From contig JARWIR010000008.1 in the NCBI GenBank assembly GCA_029959085.1, forward strand, positions 22,058,001 through 22,122,000: a stretch of 64,000 bases of DNA, given 5' to 3'. The stretch's first letter is position 1. Each line of letters begins with the position of its first letter. The notes beneath the pieces were generated by a model. The model made no database searches. It worked only from the letters and a program-made list of their open reading frames with translations, and was not told the DNA's origin. The stretch is from Nemophila menziesii (Eukaryota > Streptophyta > Magnoliopsida > Boraginales > Hydrophyllaceae). The translations under genes were made by a program, and so were the position numbers. Of this stretch, positions 12,466-24,146 are shown in pieces.

Positions 12466-12631
12466 TTGTTTTTAATCCTTCTTTCTTACGAAAAACCTTT
12501 TCTCCATAGCTCTTTTTTGTAAGCACTATCATAGTGATAGACTACCCACTTCCCCTACGAAAACTTCCTCGTTTCCTCATCAACTAAATCGGCCGTAAAG
12601 TTCTCAAGAGGTGGCAATTGCATTGCCACAA

Positions 12632-14408
12632 GAGGAAATTACAAATTAGATCCTAAATCAAACAAAACTTATAAATTAGATCCTTCTTAGTTACAACTCC
12701 TTATAAGGTCCTTAGTTACCTTTTTGCTTTAGCAATATGACCTTCATACCCCTTCTCTCTCTTTGGCTGATGACTAAATCTCTCTTCTCTCTTATACATC
12801 TATAACTCTTCTCTCTCATACATCTTATACATCTCTCACTCTTCTCTCTCATACATCTCGTATACCGTAATACTCTTTACCCACCTTCTTCATATATCAT
12901 TTTTGAAATTTGAATTTCAAAAATCAAAAAGAGTCCACAGCAGAGAATATCACGGGTACGCGCACATCGGGGTTTAACTGGGTACAGACCCATTTTACGC
13001 GTAACTTTTTTTCATTCAGATGTGTATATTTTCTTTAATTTTTTTTAGTGTATTAAATTTTATTAAGTTCTTCAATGGGTTGTCAATGTAAAAGTCTATA
13101 CAACAACTAGATGGGTACGTGTACAATAGGAAATACGGTATCATGGGAACGCGTACAATAGGAAATACGATATCATGGGAACGTGTACAATAGGAAATTC
13201 AGTCTCATGGGAACGTGTACAATAGGAAATTCAGTCTCATGGGAACGTACACATTGCGACATACGGTGGAGGGTACGTGCACAGAAGCAATAGCAAAGGA
13301 TTTCTAAGTCGCTCATGGGAACGTGCACATTGCCCGATCTAGATGGGGCTGTACACAGATGTAATTTTTGGACTGTGAAGGGGCTGTGCCCAGTGGGGGT
13401 TCAACGATTCTGCGAAAGACAACAAATATATTAAATTAAAAAGCACATTCAAAAATAAAAAATAAAACAATACCTAAATGCATCACCTAACAGATCTGGA
13501 TCTGGATCCAGATGTGCTGCAGCAGTCAAGGGGCTGTACCCATCTACCTGCAAAAGAAAACAAATGACAAATAAAAACTGCAACAAATAACAACCAAATG
13601 AAAAAAATAAAAAACCAAAAAAAAAACTAATTGCATCTCACCTGCAGATCTGCGTCTGATTCGTCTGCGTCGTGGTGGATCTGGTGGCTCCGGCGGCGGC
13701 AGTTTGTTGGTCAAGGGGATGTACCCACTGCATAGGGCCAGAGGGGACTTCTTACATGTGTACATACCCATTGAGAAAACAGAACGACGGACATTTTGGG
13801 GCTGTACCCACTTCGTGCAGCAATGGTTTTCTGGTGGGGTTTCTGCAGATCTGGACTAAAGGAAGAAGAAGGCGGGGTCACGGGTTCTTCTGTAGAGTGC
13901 TGAGCGGCGGAGAACGGGTTTCTGCAGATCTGTGTTGGGGTCGGCGGCTTTCTTGGAGATCTGGAGAGGCGGTTTTAATGGTGGAAAAGGCCTGATAGTG
14001 GGGTTCTGGTGGTGGCGCAGCGGCGAAATGGTGACAGTGGTCTATGAACGGAGGCTGTGTTGATTTATTGTGCAGGTGAGTGGTTGTGTTGGTGGTACAG
14101 TGGCTGGAGAGGGTGAGACCAAATGGATGCAAGAAGGTGAGATGGTGAGACCAGATCGTGCAATAGAAAGAGAAGAGAGAGGCCAGAGAGAGTATGATGA
14201 GAAAGAACAGTGAGCAACAATGAAATAGGAAATGGTTTCTCGTGACCCTAATATGGTTTTCATTTGGGTTGGGAGTCCACGTCAGTCCACTAATAGAGGG
14301 GCATGGTTGTCTTTACCCATATACCGTTGGACTAGTAACTAGTGATCTAACTAGAAGGACTTTTTATATAAATGTATAAGTTATATGGGTTTTTTTTATA
14401 ATTGCTCC
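12632..14408. mobile_element. Mutator-like non-autonomous element with GC-rich interior
   Basis: The left end gaggaaattacaaattag and the inverted right end ggagcaattataaaaaaa belong to imperfect terminal inverted repeats that stay alignable for about 80 bp (shared words include acttata and ccttcttagtta/ccttctagttag). The flanking 9-mers ttgccacaa (12623-12631) and tcgccacaa (14409-14417) match at 8 of 9. The interior holds a minisatellite, then a GC-rich block at 13640-14130 with repeated ctgcagatctg words. No transposase is seen. The GC-rich block could be a captured gene fragment, as in Pack-MULEs, but no parent gene is recognised. Confidence 0.65.
13111..13265. repeat. 32-bp minisatellite
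   Basis: Units beginning atgggtacgt or atgggaacg start at 13111, 13143, 13175, 13207 and 13239, exactly 32 bp apart. Four are full and the last is partial. Each holds gtacaataggaaat. Related gggtacgtgcacat words continue to about 13340 without fixed period. Confidence 0.9.
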
Positions 14409-14417
14409 TCGCCACAA

Positions 14418-15540
14418 TCTTTCATGTACATATCAGCTCTCTGACCTTTCTTTATCAATACTTCAAGATTTTTGCTCTTTCTCATGTCATCCGATTTTTT
14501 TTTTTAAAGCTTTGACCCTTTTTTGAGAAATGTAAGATATTTAACTGGCTTCAATTTTTCTTTTTCTTTTATCAGAAGTTATCATAATCCTTTCGTTAAC
14601 GAATTTATAATATTATTGTTAGGTCTTATGAAAGATACTTCCTACCTAAAAATCATACTTGCCTTCTACTTTTTTAAGTTATGACTATATGTAAATATTT
14701 TGATGAATAAAAACTTGGGTGGACTGGACGGTATGAGACATTTCATATATGCTGTTCCTTTTGTACAAGCAAAATTTTGTCCACGTTTTCAACACCCTTG
14801 AAATTTCAAATGACATAAATGTCTTCGTCTCACTTTTGCTTTGTGGTGGTTCTTCCTCCATTAGTTTCCCCCCCCCCCCCCCCCCCCTAAAACCGTTGGT
14901 TTTGTTTTGCTTAATAGGTCCCTCCGCTGTAGTTTGATTGATGCTACACTTTTATCAATCAAAACCTTCAATGTGCTCCTCTTTTTCACATTTTATCTTC
15001 ACTTCACTTATTGCCTTCTTCGTCACTCTCTTTTAAAGGATAAGTGTTTCATGTCCAAAAACTGTTCATTCCTATCTCTATCCTTTTGGTCGGGGTCCAA
15101 TTGTGTGGGTGTATATTTAGATTATATCCTAAATATCACTTGATAGATTTCTAACAAAACTAATTTTATAACTAGAAAGAATTACATCTAATACACAAAA
15201 ATTTTATTACAAAAGAAATCTCTCAATTTTACAAAGTTCCTTTATTTATAAAAATCTCGAGCAATTATGGTAAGATTCACAAAGTTATCAAAAAATTGAC
15301 ATCACCTTAATTGATCTTTAACCACTAGACCAACTATCGATTTTAATTGATATCTTCTTTGTATTTTTGACGTACCACTTCAATGGTGTCTCGTTTGTAC
15401 TTTACTTGAACTTGGCTTACTTTGTCCATGTATTCTTGATATATTTGGATATCGAGACCTTAGAAAAGGTAAGATTCATTTCTTCCTACCAAATATTCCA
15501 TTTAAATTCTAATATTTTTTAGAAAATATTAGAGTTTAGA
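14418..15540. other. No gene; AT-rich with a 20-C homopolymer
   Basis: A run of 20 cytosines lies at 14868-14887, an unstable and error-prone tract. The rest shows no domain, RNA gene or element end that I can support. Confidence 0.5.
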
Positions 15541-17450
15541 AAGAGTGTTTCTCATATTTTTAATCGCGCCTCACAATTATATTGCCTTTCTTCGAGTATA
15601 TTTTGAATTTAAGTTATTTTCAATACATTATAAATCATTCTTTTTGCAGGAGGCAGGATTACCCAAGCAACAACCTTTACGACTCTCTGTTTTTGATACG
15701 TTTCTAAGATTTTCGATCATTATGACGATAGTATAATCATTAATGCCTATTCATATCCTAATCATTTATCGAATCGTGACACTTCGCCTTAAGTACACAC
15801 ACAGACATATATCGGATTCTTCTCCATCATTCCTCTCCACATTATAGGTTTTTGCACTTCAACTCGTCAGATTCAAATCTCCACCCGTCTTTTCATTGCA
15901 TTCATCTCGAAATGTCTAAATTTCCAATTCTTTTTTATGTTTCTATTCATGTTGACATGATGCATGAACCCTCTATACTTATTGAAAAAAATCTTATAGA
16001 GGATCGGGTAGAACCCTCACTTAGTAGTAGTCTTTTAGAATCTTGATATACCTTCCCTTATAAGATTTTAGTGCTCATTTATATAAGGGTTTAGGGGATT
16101 CCTATGCTTTTAAAATGGTAGATGTGTATATTTCTGTAAAAAAATATTCATTTTCGTTAGAGAGATGAGTGTTGTCAGAGTTCAAACTTAGGACTTGGGC
16201 CATTCAAGTAGAATTATCTTTGTCTAAAGAAACTATAGACCTTTTACTTTCTTCAGAGGATATAGATCGAGACATAGATATTAGGATACCTGGGGAGACT
16301 AAAAAAGCTTGTGATGTGTATGAGAATAAAGAGCTTTAAACACTTGATGTTTCATATGTGGATGACATACCTCTTCTGTTTTCTTCATATATGACATGTT
16401 AAAATATTATTCTCCAAGTCCCAGTCAGTTATCAACAAATACATGGGTAAAATGTTTGCTTTGTATGCCTATTGCAGGCAAAATCATAAATTTCTTCCCC
16501 CATTTAGACTTTTCCAATCTTTGTATAAAATAAGAAAGAATCTTGCTATTTATAGCCGACCTTTAGTATCCTTCATAAAAAATCAAAGTACAAGAGGGAG
16601 ATACACTTTTTACCTTGGAAATCAAAATATAAACATATGTCTATTTTCAATAATTTTTTGAGTAGTCATTCTGGGTGGCACAAAATATTTACTTTTGATA
16701 GAAAACTTCCCAATTGCCTAGATTCCATTGTTTGGGGAAAATTACATTCCAAGCAGGATGTTTTCCTGTTCTTAATTATGCAGAAAATGCTCAGCGTTTA
16801 GCAATCCTCGATAGCAAAGATGACATTATGATGTTTAAAATTTTCAAGAATAGAATTATAAAAATATCCAGGTTATATCCTCATTATAAGATTGTGTAGA
16901 CGAGGATTAGTAACTTTCCTCTTCCTAAGAAAAGGTTTATGTTTAAATCTTAAGAAAAAAAGGAAAATTATTTTTAAAAAGGTATTTTTCTTAATTTCAG
17001 AACTTTGTCTATTTAAACCATGACTTGTCTTTAATGAGAATATATGGATATTGTAGGGATGTAAGTAAGACTGTTAGGTGATGACAAGGAGGAAGCATAA
17101 ATTCCCAAATCGAGAAGAAAAAAACATGATAAAGGCAGTTCAATCACGCTCGCCAGTGATTCTCCAACTTATCCTTCATGTAGTTTAAGTAATACTTTGA
17201 CCTTTAAGGATATTGAAAGACATATTCAACCTTCTTTGGCTACCACATTGATCACTATTCATAGTGGGGGAGAAGAAGAAGACCACTCTCAATCTCTTCA
17301 TCGGGAAGAAGGAATTCAGATACCTTCTAATATCCTTACTTCAACTGCAAATTTGCCTTCCTTCTTAGAGAACCCCTAACTTAGAAGTTACACCATGGGT
17401 ATCGAAGAACTCCACCTTAAAGGTTGGTCATTATTTGGCTAAATTTATAG
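15541..17450 (+). pseudogene. Decayed coding-like region, probably a retroelement, unidentified
   Basis: Short protein-like segments appear in changing plus-strand frames, separated by stops: SFSLERVLSEF-type text near 16150, DIDRDIDIRIPGETKKACD at 16262-16318, SSHSGWHKIFTFDRKLPN at 16660-16720 and AENAQRLAILDSKDDIMMF at 16780-16840. Composition and spacing suggest a once-continuous long open frame now broken by indels. No zinc knuckle, protease, RT or integrase motif is visible, so the element class stays open. The TRIM at 17456 inserted at its right-hand end. Confidence 0.35.
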
Positions 17451-17455
17451 CTTTG
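17451..17455. repeat. TRIM target-site duplication, left copy
   Basis: ctttg here and at 17752-17756, exact. Confidence 0.9.
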
Positions 17456-17532
17456 TGTTGAGATATAAAATCTCATTAATAGAATGCCTTCTCCTAACGG
17501 TTCGGACTTTTGGTTGAGTTGGCAATTTAACA
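17456..17532 (+). repeat. TRIM 5' LTR
   Basis: 77 bp, TG...CA termini, followed immediately by the tRNA-iMet primer site. Confidence 0.93.
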
Positions 17533-17674
17533 TGGTATCAGAGCTCTACGGACCTTGGTGTCCTGGGTACGAGTCTCTCGACCGCCACCCACTTTATTCT
17601 GCACGTGCAAGCTTAGCTCTTCTCCTAAGCCTTCTATGGCACTCTTCTCTACTAAGCTTGCACGTGAGGGGGCG

Positions 17675-17751
17675 TGTTGAGATATAAAATCTCATTAATA
17701 GAATGCCTTCTCCTAACGGTTCGGACTTTTGGTTGAGTTGGCAATTTAACA
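17675..17751 (+). repeat. TRIM 3' LTR
   Basis: 77 bp, identical to the 5' LTR, preceded by the polypurine tract. Confidence 0.93.
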
Positions 17752-17939
17752 CTTTGTCTGGATCTCTCCAGAAAAAATTTCTGAGACTTCATTATTGCTC
17801 AAGACATGTTGTAAAAAGGTATTTCTTAACTCATGCAGATAATCATTTTTTCAAATTTTTGTGCTCGTAAATATTTTTTTTATAGTTCTTTTCCTTTTCT
17901 TTTTAGATAAAGGCATCTCAGATGGACAAGATCTTGGCA

Positions 17940-18600
17940 TGAATAATATTCTTATCTTCTAAGAAACCGATGTAGTTTGATGTTTAACCAATGGACTACG
18001 ATCCTTGTATCTATTCCAAACATATCTTTTGTTTCCCATGTGAACAAATATTGTTTTCCTCCAAATATCATCGTAGAGCTCCTCTTTAAGTCCATCCAAG
18101 TGTTTCCTATGAATTTTATTATGGTAGTATGACTGCCTATTCGAATTTCTATCTGATTTTCAACAACTAAAGGCTTAGCCTGGGGTATCACAACTAAAAC
18201 ATTTACTAGATACTTCATCATCAGTTGGGAGCTACGGGAGTATCTTTTTAATAGGTTCAAATTTCCCGAGACCACAAAGTTCACGTATTCATAGGTATTA
18301 CTACGACTAGATGATTAGTGGTTATTATTTATTACCAATCTTAAGTTCTTCAGAGTTTCTCAATTCAGTACTGCCTAGTAGGCGTACTCAGCTTGGATCA
18401 CTACAAAGCGATTGATTATACTTAAAGTGTTTTCTCCCTCTTCTAGTGACATTGGTAGCTTGACATATCTTCCAGGATAAGAGTCTTTGCCCGAAAATTT
18501 ACCAAAGCAGATACATGAAGAGATAGGATTGATCCGGTCAACTGGTAATGACCCGTGTGTTCTTACAAAGATCAAATTGATCTACTCCATGTATCTACTA
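17940..18600 (-). pseudogene. Ty3/gypsy pol relic: protease and pre-RT region
   Basis: On the minus strand, 18375-18575 reads YPGRYVKLPMSLEEGENTL and then INRFVVIQAEYAY, corresponding to the retropepsin C-terminal half of Athila/Tat gypsy elements (normally G-x-I-x-L-P-V followed by FVVV..SAYNAILGR). Further along, 17952-18284 ends DMFGIDTRIVVHWLN, matching the conserved DMPGIDP..I.HRLN block before the reverse transcriptase. The RT itself is missing and frames change between the blocks. Confidence 0.65.
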
Positions 18601-19440
18601 AGACTTGGTGCGTCGTTTTCCCTTAGTTATGGATGATATGAATAATATATTGAAAAAGATTATCATCCTCCAAAGGGATTGATTAGAGATATCTGAAATA
18701 ATTTTAGTTGAATGTAAATTTATTGAAAAAATAAAAATAGAAATTAATAGATAATATGGTTGATTTGGATAACTATTAATATCTACTAAAGCAAGAAATT
18801 ATAACAACGTATAAACAATAAAAAGGGTAGAGCAAGTATTATTTATATGATCTCCCGCCAGTTTCTTTACTAATTCAGAATTCTAATACAATCGTGCTAA
18901 AGTGGTGATTCATTCTTTGTTTCTTAGCCTATGCCTAGGTCCAAATTAAACCCGAGTTACTTTGAAATGACGCTTCTAGTGAATCAATTTGGCTATTAAA
19001 AAAAGAGTACAAACCCATATAATTATAATACAACTCACTAGGTATATTTCTATCTATATATCCCCTATCGAAATATTGACTCTATTCTATTGCGAAATAT
19101 GATCCCAATAGAAACTTTGGTGGGTAGTCTTGGCATCCTATTATTACTAGACTTGATATTCATGACCTTGTCGCTGGAAGGCATATATTAAAAAAAGATA
19201 TTATACTAAGGTGATCAATATAATATAATTATAGAATAAACTCAGTCAATAAATCATAAACATACATGCAATCATAATTATATAATCATAAGGCCGAGTT
19301 TGTCGACCAAGACACAATTATTTGTAATAGTTATCCTTTATGAAGTTATAAGAAATCCATAATTCTTGAATTTACATCCTTCTGGGTTTGAATTGATGGG
19401 ATTTCGGTAACCTTTATAAAAGAAAACAATGTCAAAAAAA
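18601..19440. other. No gene; possible old LTR or intergenic DNA
   Basis: AT-rich, stops in all frames. It may belong to the gypsy relic to its left, upstream of that element's coding, but no LTR partner or primer site was found. Confidence 0.3.
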
Positions 19441-22362
19441 TTCAGAAAAGTTGGATAGGGTAAAGGATCTTATCCCACCTAAGACGGAAAATTATTGTGA
19501 GTTCTCAACAATTCGTGTTAGAGTTTCATGGCCTATTAACAAGCCTCTTCTCTCAGGGGTTTATTTTGTTCATAAACATCGAGATCAAAATGGATTTAGT
19601 ATAAGTTTGAAAAGTTGTTTGACTTTTTCTATGGATGTGGTTTGGTTTCTCACGAAGAAACTGAGTGTGAAAATATGACCAAGTTGTTGGTTAAGTTGGA
19701 AAACTGGGTTAGAGCTCTAGAATCTCCAGCCACCGTGAAAGGCGGAGGGGTAGGTATTGTCTTTAAAGCTGGTATTCAAAAGTTTGAAGTGGGATCGTGT
19801 ACAATCTCGACGCCTAAGAAGAAATTCAAGGGTAAAAACAAGAATGTTATGAACAATCAACCATTGAATATTGGGATTGGACAGAGAAATTCTAATTCCT
19901 CTTCTAGCAAGGTTGAAGAAGAAGCTTTGACTAAGTCAAGCGATCAGTCTAATGACACATATTACAAAAAAGTCAACATGACACACGACTTAAGGCCAAT
20001 TGGACCGACATATGTCTCATTTTTTAATAAACCCTAGCCGAGTGAGGAAGGGCCATCTAAGTATAAGGCATTTGTTCCATTTAATAACCCTCCATCTAGA
20101 CTTAATATCCAACTACCTACCATTCTGAAACCTAATAATGTCACTATTGCTCGATCTATTACTGATAACTCGAGTCCTCTTCTATAATCTGGTACGGTAA
20201 AAAAGGATAAGAGCATAACTCGACAAGTTCGAAGAGATTTGGGTTTCGGTTTAAACGCTTCATCGACAAATCCCATCTCCAACTATGTTGATGCGCCTAT
20301 GAATGAAGGGGATGGTGAGAAGGTGAAAGAACTCGTTGATGCGGTGGATACCTTAAAGAATTAGATGATGAGATAGGTCAATGGTATGAGGAAGAGGAAT
20401 TTAGAGCTGAAGAGGTTTGATGTGTTGTCCCACAACAACCCCGACAAGAGATATGATCTACTCATGGAACTATCAAAGGGTTGGTACACTCTTGATAGAG
20501 CTGTCATTTCTCGACTCGATGAAACATAATCGTACCGAGGTACTTTTCTTATCTAAAACTAAACAACATCTTTCTTTTATTAAAAAGATGAGTGGTAAAA
20601 TTGGGATAAATATTGTTTCCTACTATGACCTAGTAGGCAAGGCAGGAGGATTGGTAGTTCTGGCTAAGAAGGATTGTAAAATTGAACAAATTTCATGCTC
20701 TGTGAACTTTATCCATTGTAAAATTGATATTTTAGGGGCAGTGGAGGTTTTTGTCTCTTTTGTTTATGGCCTTCCTACTCATATATAAAAACCTAAGTTT
20801 ACTTCTGATTTGAAATCTTTGAATTCTATAAATGCCCTGAATGGTTGGTTGATACAATTTTGGGAAAATTGGAAGCATGGAACACTAAACTTCTATCCTC
20901 AAGTGGTAAGGAAACATTGATCAAAGCTATTATAAATTCAATTCCCAACCACTTGATGGCTGTGTATCTTGTCCTAAAAAAGGTAACTGATCATATTCTT
21001 CACTTATTTCAAATTTTTTCTAGGGAAATAAAGGCCAATGTAGGACCCACTAGGACAGCTGGATAACATTAATTAAACATAAATCTGATGGAGGCCTTGT
21101 CCTTAAGGAATTCCATGAAAATAACTTAGCTTTACTTGCATCTAATGCTTGGAAAATTTTCTTAAAACCAAATTCAGTTGTTTTTAAAACTCTAAAAAAG
21201 CAAGTACTTTCCATACTGTGATTTTTTGGAAGCAAAAGTTGGTAATAATTTCTCTTGAGGTTTTCAAAGTCCTATCACGTGTAGGGATGTCTTTGTGGAG
21301 GATAGTATTTGGCATATAGGTAAAGGGAGCAGAGTGAACATTTGGAATTCATACTAGATCACAAGCTCTTTTAACTTACCAATGCCAGCGGGTACAAATG
21401 TTACTTGGGTATGTGAATTACTTAATGAACAAGGTTTAGGTTGGAATTGTTATTTATTAAATACATTATTTACTCCAGATCTGGTTGCAACCATCCTGCA
21501 TATTCACATCTCTCCATTACAGGAAGATACTCTAATTTGGACTAAGTCCATTTCGGGTAGTGTAACTGGAAAAGAGGTATACCACATGATTAGGATGACA
21601 AACCAAGATATGGAGCAAAATAATAAACACAAAGGACAATCTTCTATACGTAAACCAAATGTCACGTGGGACTTCATTTGGAAACTTAAAATAGCCCCGA
21701 AAGTGAGGATTTTTTTATAGAGAGCATGTAAAGTAGGATCCCAACAAATGAGAATAAATTTAAAAGGAAAATAATATGAAACCAAGATTGTTACATTTGT
21801 AAAATATTAGTGGAACAATTGAACATATTCTTTTATAATGTGATTGGGTTAGAGCAGTTTGGCTTGTTTCACTATTGAATTTCTTATCTCAAAATGGTTC
21901 AACAAATAGTATATTTTAGTCGGCAGTTTTTCTTATGGAATATATCAAACTTAAAGACCATGAGAGCTACTTCACAATTGAATTGGCTGCAAATTCAGCT
22001 TGGTTTATATGGAAAGATATAAATTACTTTATCTTTAAAAGAAAGAAATTGAGAATAGTAACACTTGTATTATTGACCAGATCAATGTTAAATGTAAAAT
22101 TGCTAGTTTAACTAAGGTTTTGGTTAAAGACATTAACTTTTTTAAAGATGTGTATAAACTAAAATATTTTATATCAAGAGACCAAACAATAGAATAGCTG
22201 ATTGGGTGGCTAAATAAAAACTCTGTGAAAGTTTATTTAGTTTTTTGAGTGATTTTCTTCCTTCCTAATTAATTTAGTTTGCTAGCATTAGACATTAAAC
22301 AAATTGGTATGGACTAATTTATAATTTTTTAGGATTTAAATGAAGTTCGACTTAAAAAAAAA
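19441..22362 (+). pseudogene. L1-type LINE with internal deletion and 5' truncation
   Basis: 19451-20037 is the C-terminal part of ORF1: a DUF4283-like end, then a degenerate CCHC knuckle (FFYGCGLVSHEETECEN). 20410-20788 is the start of ORF2, an apurinic-type endonuclease (SWNYQRVGTLL followed by EVLFLSKTKQ). At about 20840 the sequence jumps to the RT thumb (WNTKLLSSSGKETLIKAII), so most of the endonuclease and the whole RT catalytic core are gone. The zf-RVT region follows at 21520-21760, and an RNase H-like tail with NRIADWVAK lies near 22190. A short poly-A at 22353-22361 marks the 3' end. Confidence 0.75.
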
Positions 22363-23392
22363 GTTAGTATAAATTATTAAACCATAATAGTTCATTCCGG
22401 TTGGCACTCAAAAGCCTTTTTATACCGAAAGGTAGGCTTTATACATACATTGCATCATAGTTACAACTAATACATCTTTAAAGAATTGCAAACTAAAAGG
22501 GTGGCTATTATCCAAAACAAGAGTATAGCTTTCCTTGATAATCATATAATCATGGCTCGCTATGAGAAATTGATAATTAGATGGCTGCTGTCTTAGTACT
22601 CGTTTGGAATTGTCCTGTATTCCTCCACTTTGAATAAATAATCTATAATTAGCAACAATGAATAGAATTTGACAAGTGGTGTTAAAGTAAAGATATCACT
22701 TTTTTCATTTCAAAAATAATATTTTAAAATTACTGTTTATTTAAAATATTAGAAATTCTTTTTGAAAATTTTTCTATTAAAAATTTAAAATTATACTTGT
22801 AATGCATATTAAGATAATTTATAAAAAAGTAATTTTATAATGATATATTTGATTATTAGGTTTTTATTATATACGAATTATTAAATAGATATTATTTTTA
22901 GTACCGAAAAAGTAAACCGTTTATACATGCTCATAGTACATATTAGTAGAATATTTTAATTTTATTTTGTCAAACATATATAGTAGAGTAATACTATCAG
23001 TAATAAAGTTGAAATTAGTAAGCAACACGTGTATTTGGAATCTGGACCACATTACTCTTTAATCTTTCGTGAAATTGTAAAGTCTTACTTCATTATCAAC
23101 CACCTAAGTAGTCACCAAGTATATCATCACTCACACCCTTTTTACAACTTTGTCATGATATTGTAAATATATAATTTATTTGATTTACTAAATTTATTGC
23201 AGAATTGATGTATCTAGGAAATATGATATTCATTTGGCCATTATTATATGATGAGAAATGATTAAGCATCTCCAATAAGTACAAGATGAGAAATGAAAAA
23301 ATACATGATATTCTAGGTTGAAGGTTGATAAAATTTACCCCATAATTCACCCAACATTGAACTGTTAATATATTGATAAAGAATTTCAACGG
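22363..23392. other. No gene; AT-rich intergenic DNA
   Basis: No frame, RNA or element boundary that I can support. Confidence 0.5.
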
Positions 23393-23395
23393 GTT

Positions 23396-23642
23396 CACTA
23401 TAAAAAATAGTATCTTTAGCGACAAAAATTTTAATACTAAAAAACTTAATTTTGCCGCTAATAGTCGTTATTTGTCGTTTCTATAAATTCGTCGCTAAAA
23501 ATACCTTTAGTAGCAAATTATTTGTTTTTGCCTCTATTAACTTTATCTTTAGCGGCAAATATTATCGTTAAAAATATAATTAAAAGCTATTTTAGTTGTT
23601 GTCACAATAATTACATCGCTAATGCTACTATTTTTTGTAATG
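23396..23642. mobile_element. CACTA-type MITE, 247 bp
   Basis: The left end CACTATAAAAAATAGTA and the inverted right end CATTACAAAAAATAGTA pair closely. A 3-bp duplication gtt lies at 23393-23395 and 23643-23645, as CACTA transposase produces. Subterminal words such as tttagcgac, gccgctaat, gtcgctaaa and agcggcaaat recur in both orientations, the usual subterminal binding-site pattern of the superfamily. It is too short to code. Confidence 0.85.
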
Positions 23643-23645
23643 GTT

Positions 23646-24137
23646 CTATATATAATTTTGATATTATAGCCCATTCTCACAATATAATTTTATGATAATT
23701 ACATAATTCATTCTCGACATATTTAGTAATTAATGTTTCGCGTGCTTAATAAATCTTGAGTATAGATCGATTTACTTCTTTTGGCTGTAGTTAAAGAAAG
23801 GGATATGACATGAATAGAATATGTCATTGTAGGGTTCTCTTTGCTTTGAAAATGATGATGATATTAATCTGGACATGGAGGCAAGCAAAGTCTTAACAAG
23901 TGGATAAATTTATGATTCGTTTTCAAGGTTTTCCGTAAGAATAGTAAGTCCAATTAAATTCCATGCTTTAGAGTCTTGCAGCGCAGACCAATGCGACTAA
24001 GAAAATAGATATTCAATAATAATATCTATTTAAATTTTTATATAATTAAAAAACTTAATAATCATATACACTATTATAAATTTATCATTCGTAAAATATT
24101 TTAAATATATATTAAAAATATAAATTTAATTTTTAAA
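23646..24137. other. No gene; AT-rich intergenic DNA
   Basis: Nothing supportable. Confidence 0.5.
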
Positions 24138-24146
24138 TAAAAATAA

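Larger units (their letters stand above)
17456..17751 (+). mobile_element. TRIM (miniature LTR retrotransposon), 296 bp, identical LTRs
   Basis: Two 77-bp direct repeats, 17456-17532 and 17675-17751, begin TGTTGAGA and end TTTAACA and look identical base for base. Directly after the left one is TGGTATCAGAGC (17533-17544), the primer-binding site for initiator tRNA-Met. Directly before the right one is the purine-rich gtgagggggcg (17664-17674), the polypurine tract. A perfect 5-bp duplication ctttg flanks the whole. The internal region is only 142 bp and codes for nothing, which defines a TRIM that depends on proteins supplied in trans. Identical LTRs imply a recent insertion. Confidence 0.95.

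Noticed and set aside
13111..13265. CRISPR-like regular spacing of 32 bp
   Set aside because: The repeats are contiguous with no spacers and the genome is a plant; it is a minisatellite.
14868..14887. A functional poly-C motif (i-motif/G-quadruplex)
   Set aside because: A bare homopolymer is better explained by slippage or an assembly artefact; nothing around it suggests a role.
16000..16900. An endogenous pararetrovirus (movement-protein-like text)
   Set aside because: The resemblance is vague, no RT, protease or coat-type motif accompanies it, and the neighbouring minus-strand protease relic belongs to a gypsy element.
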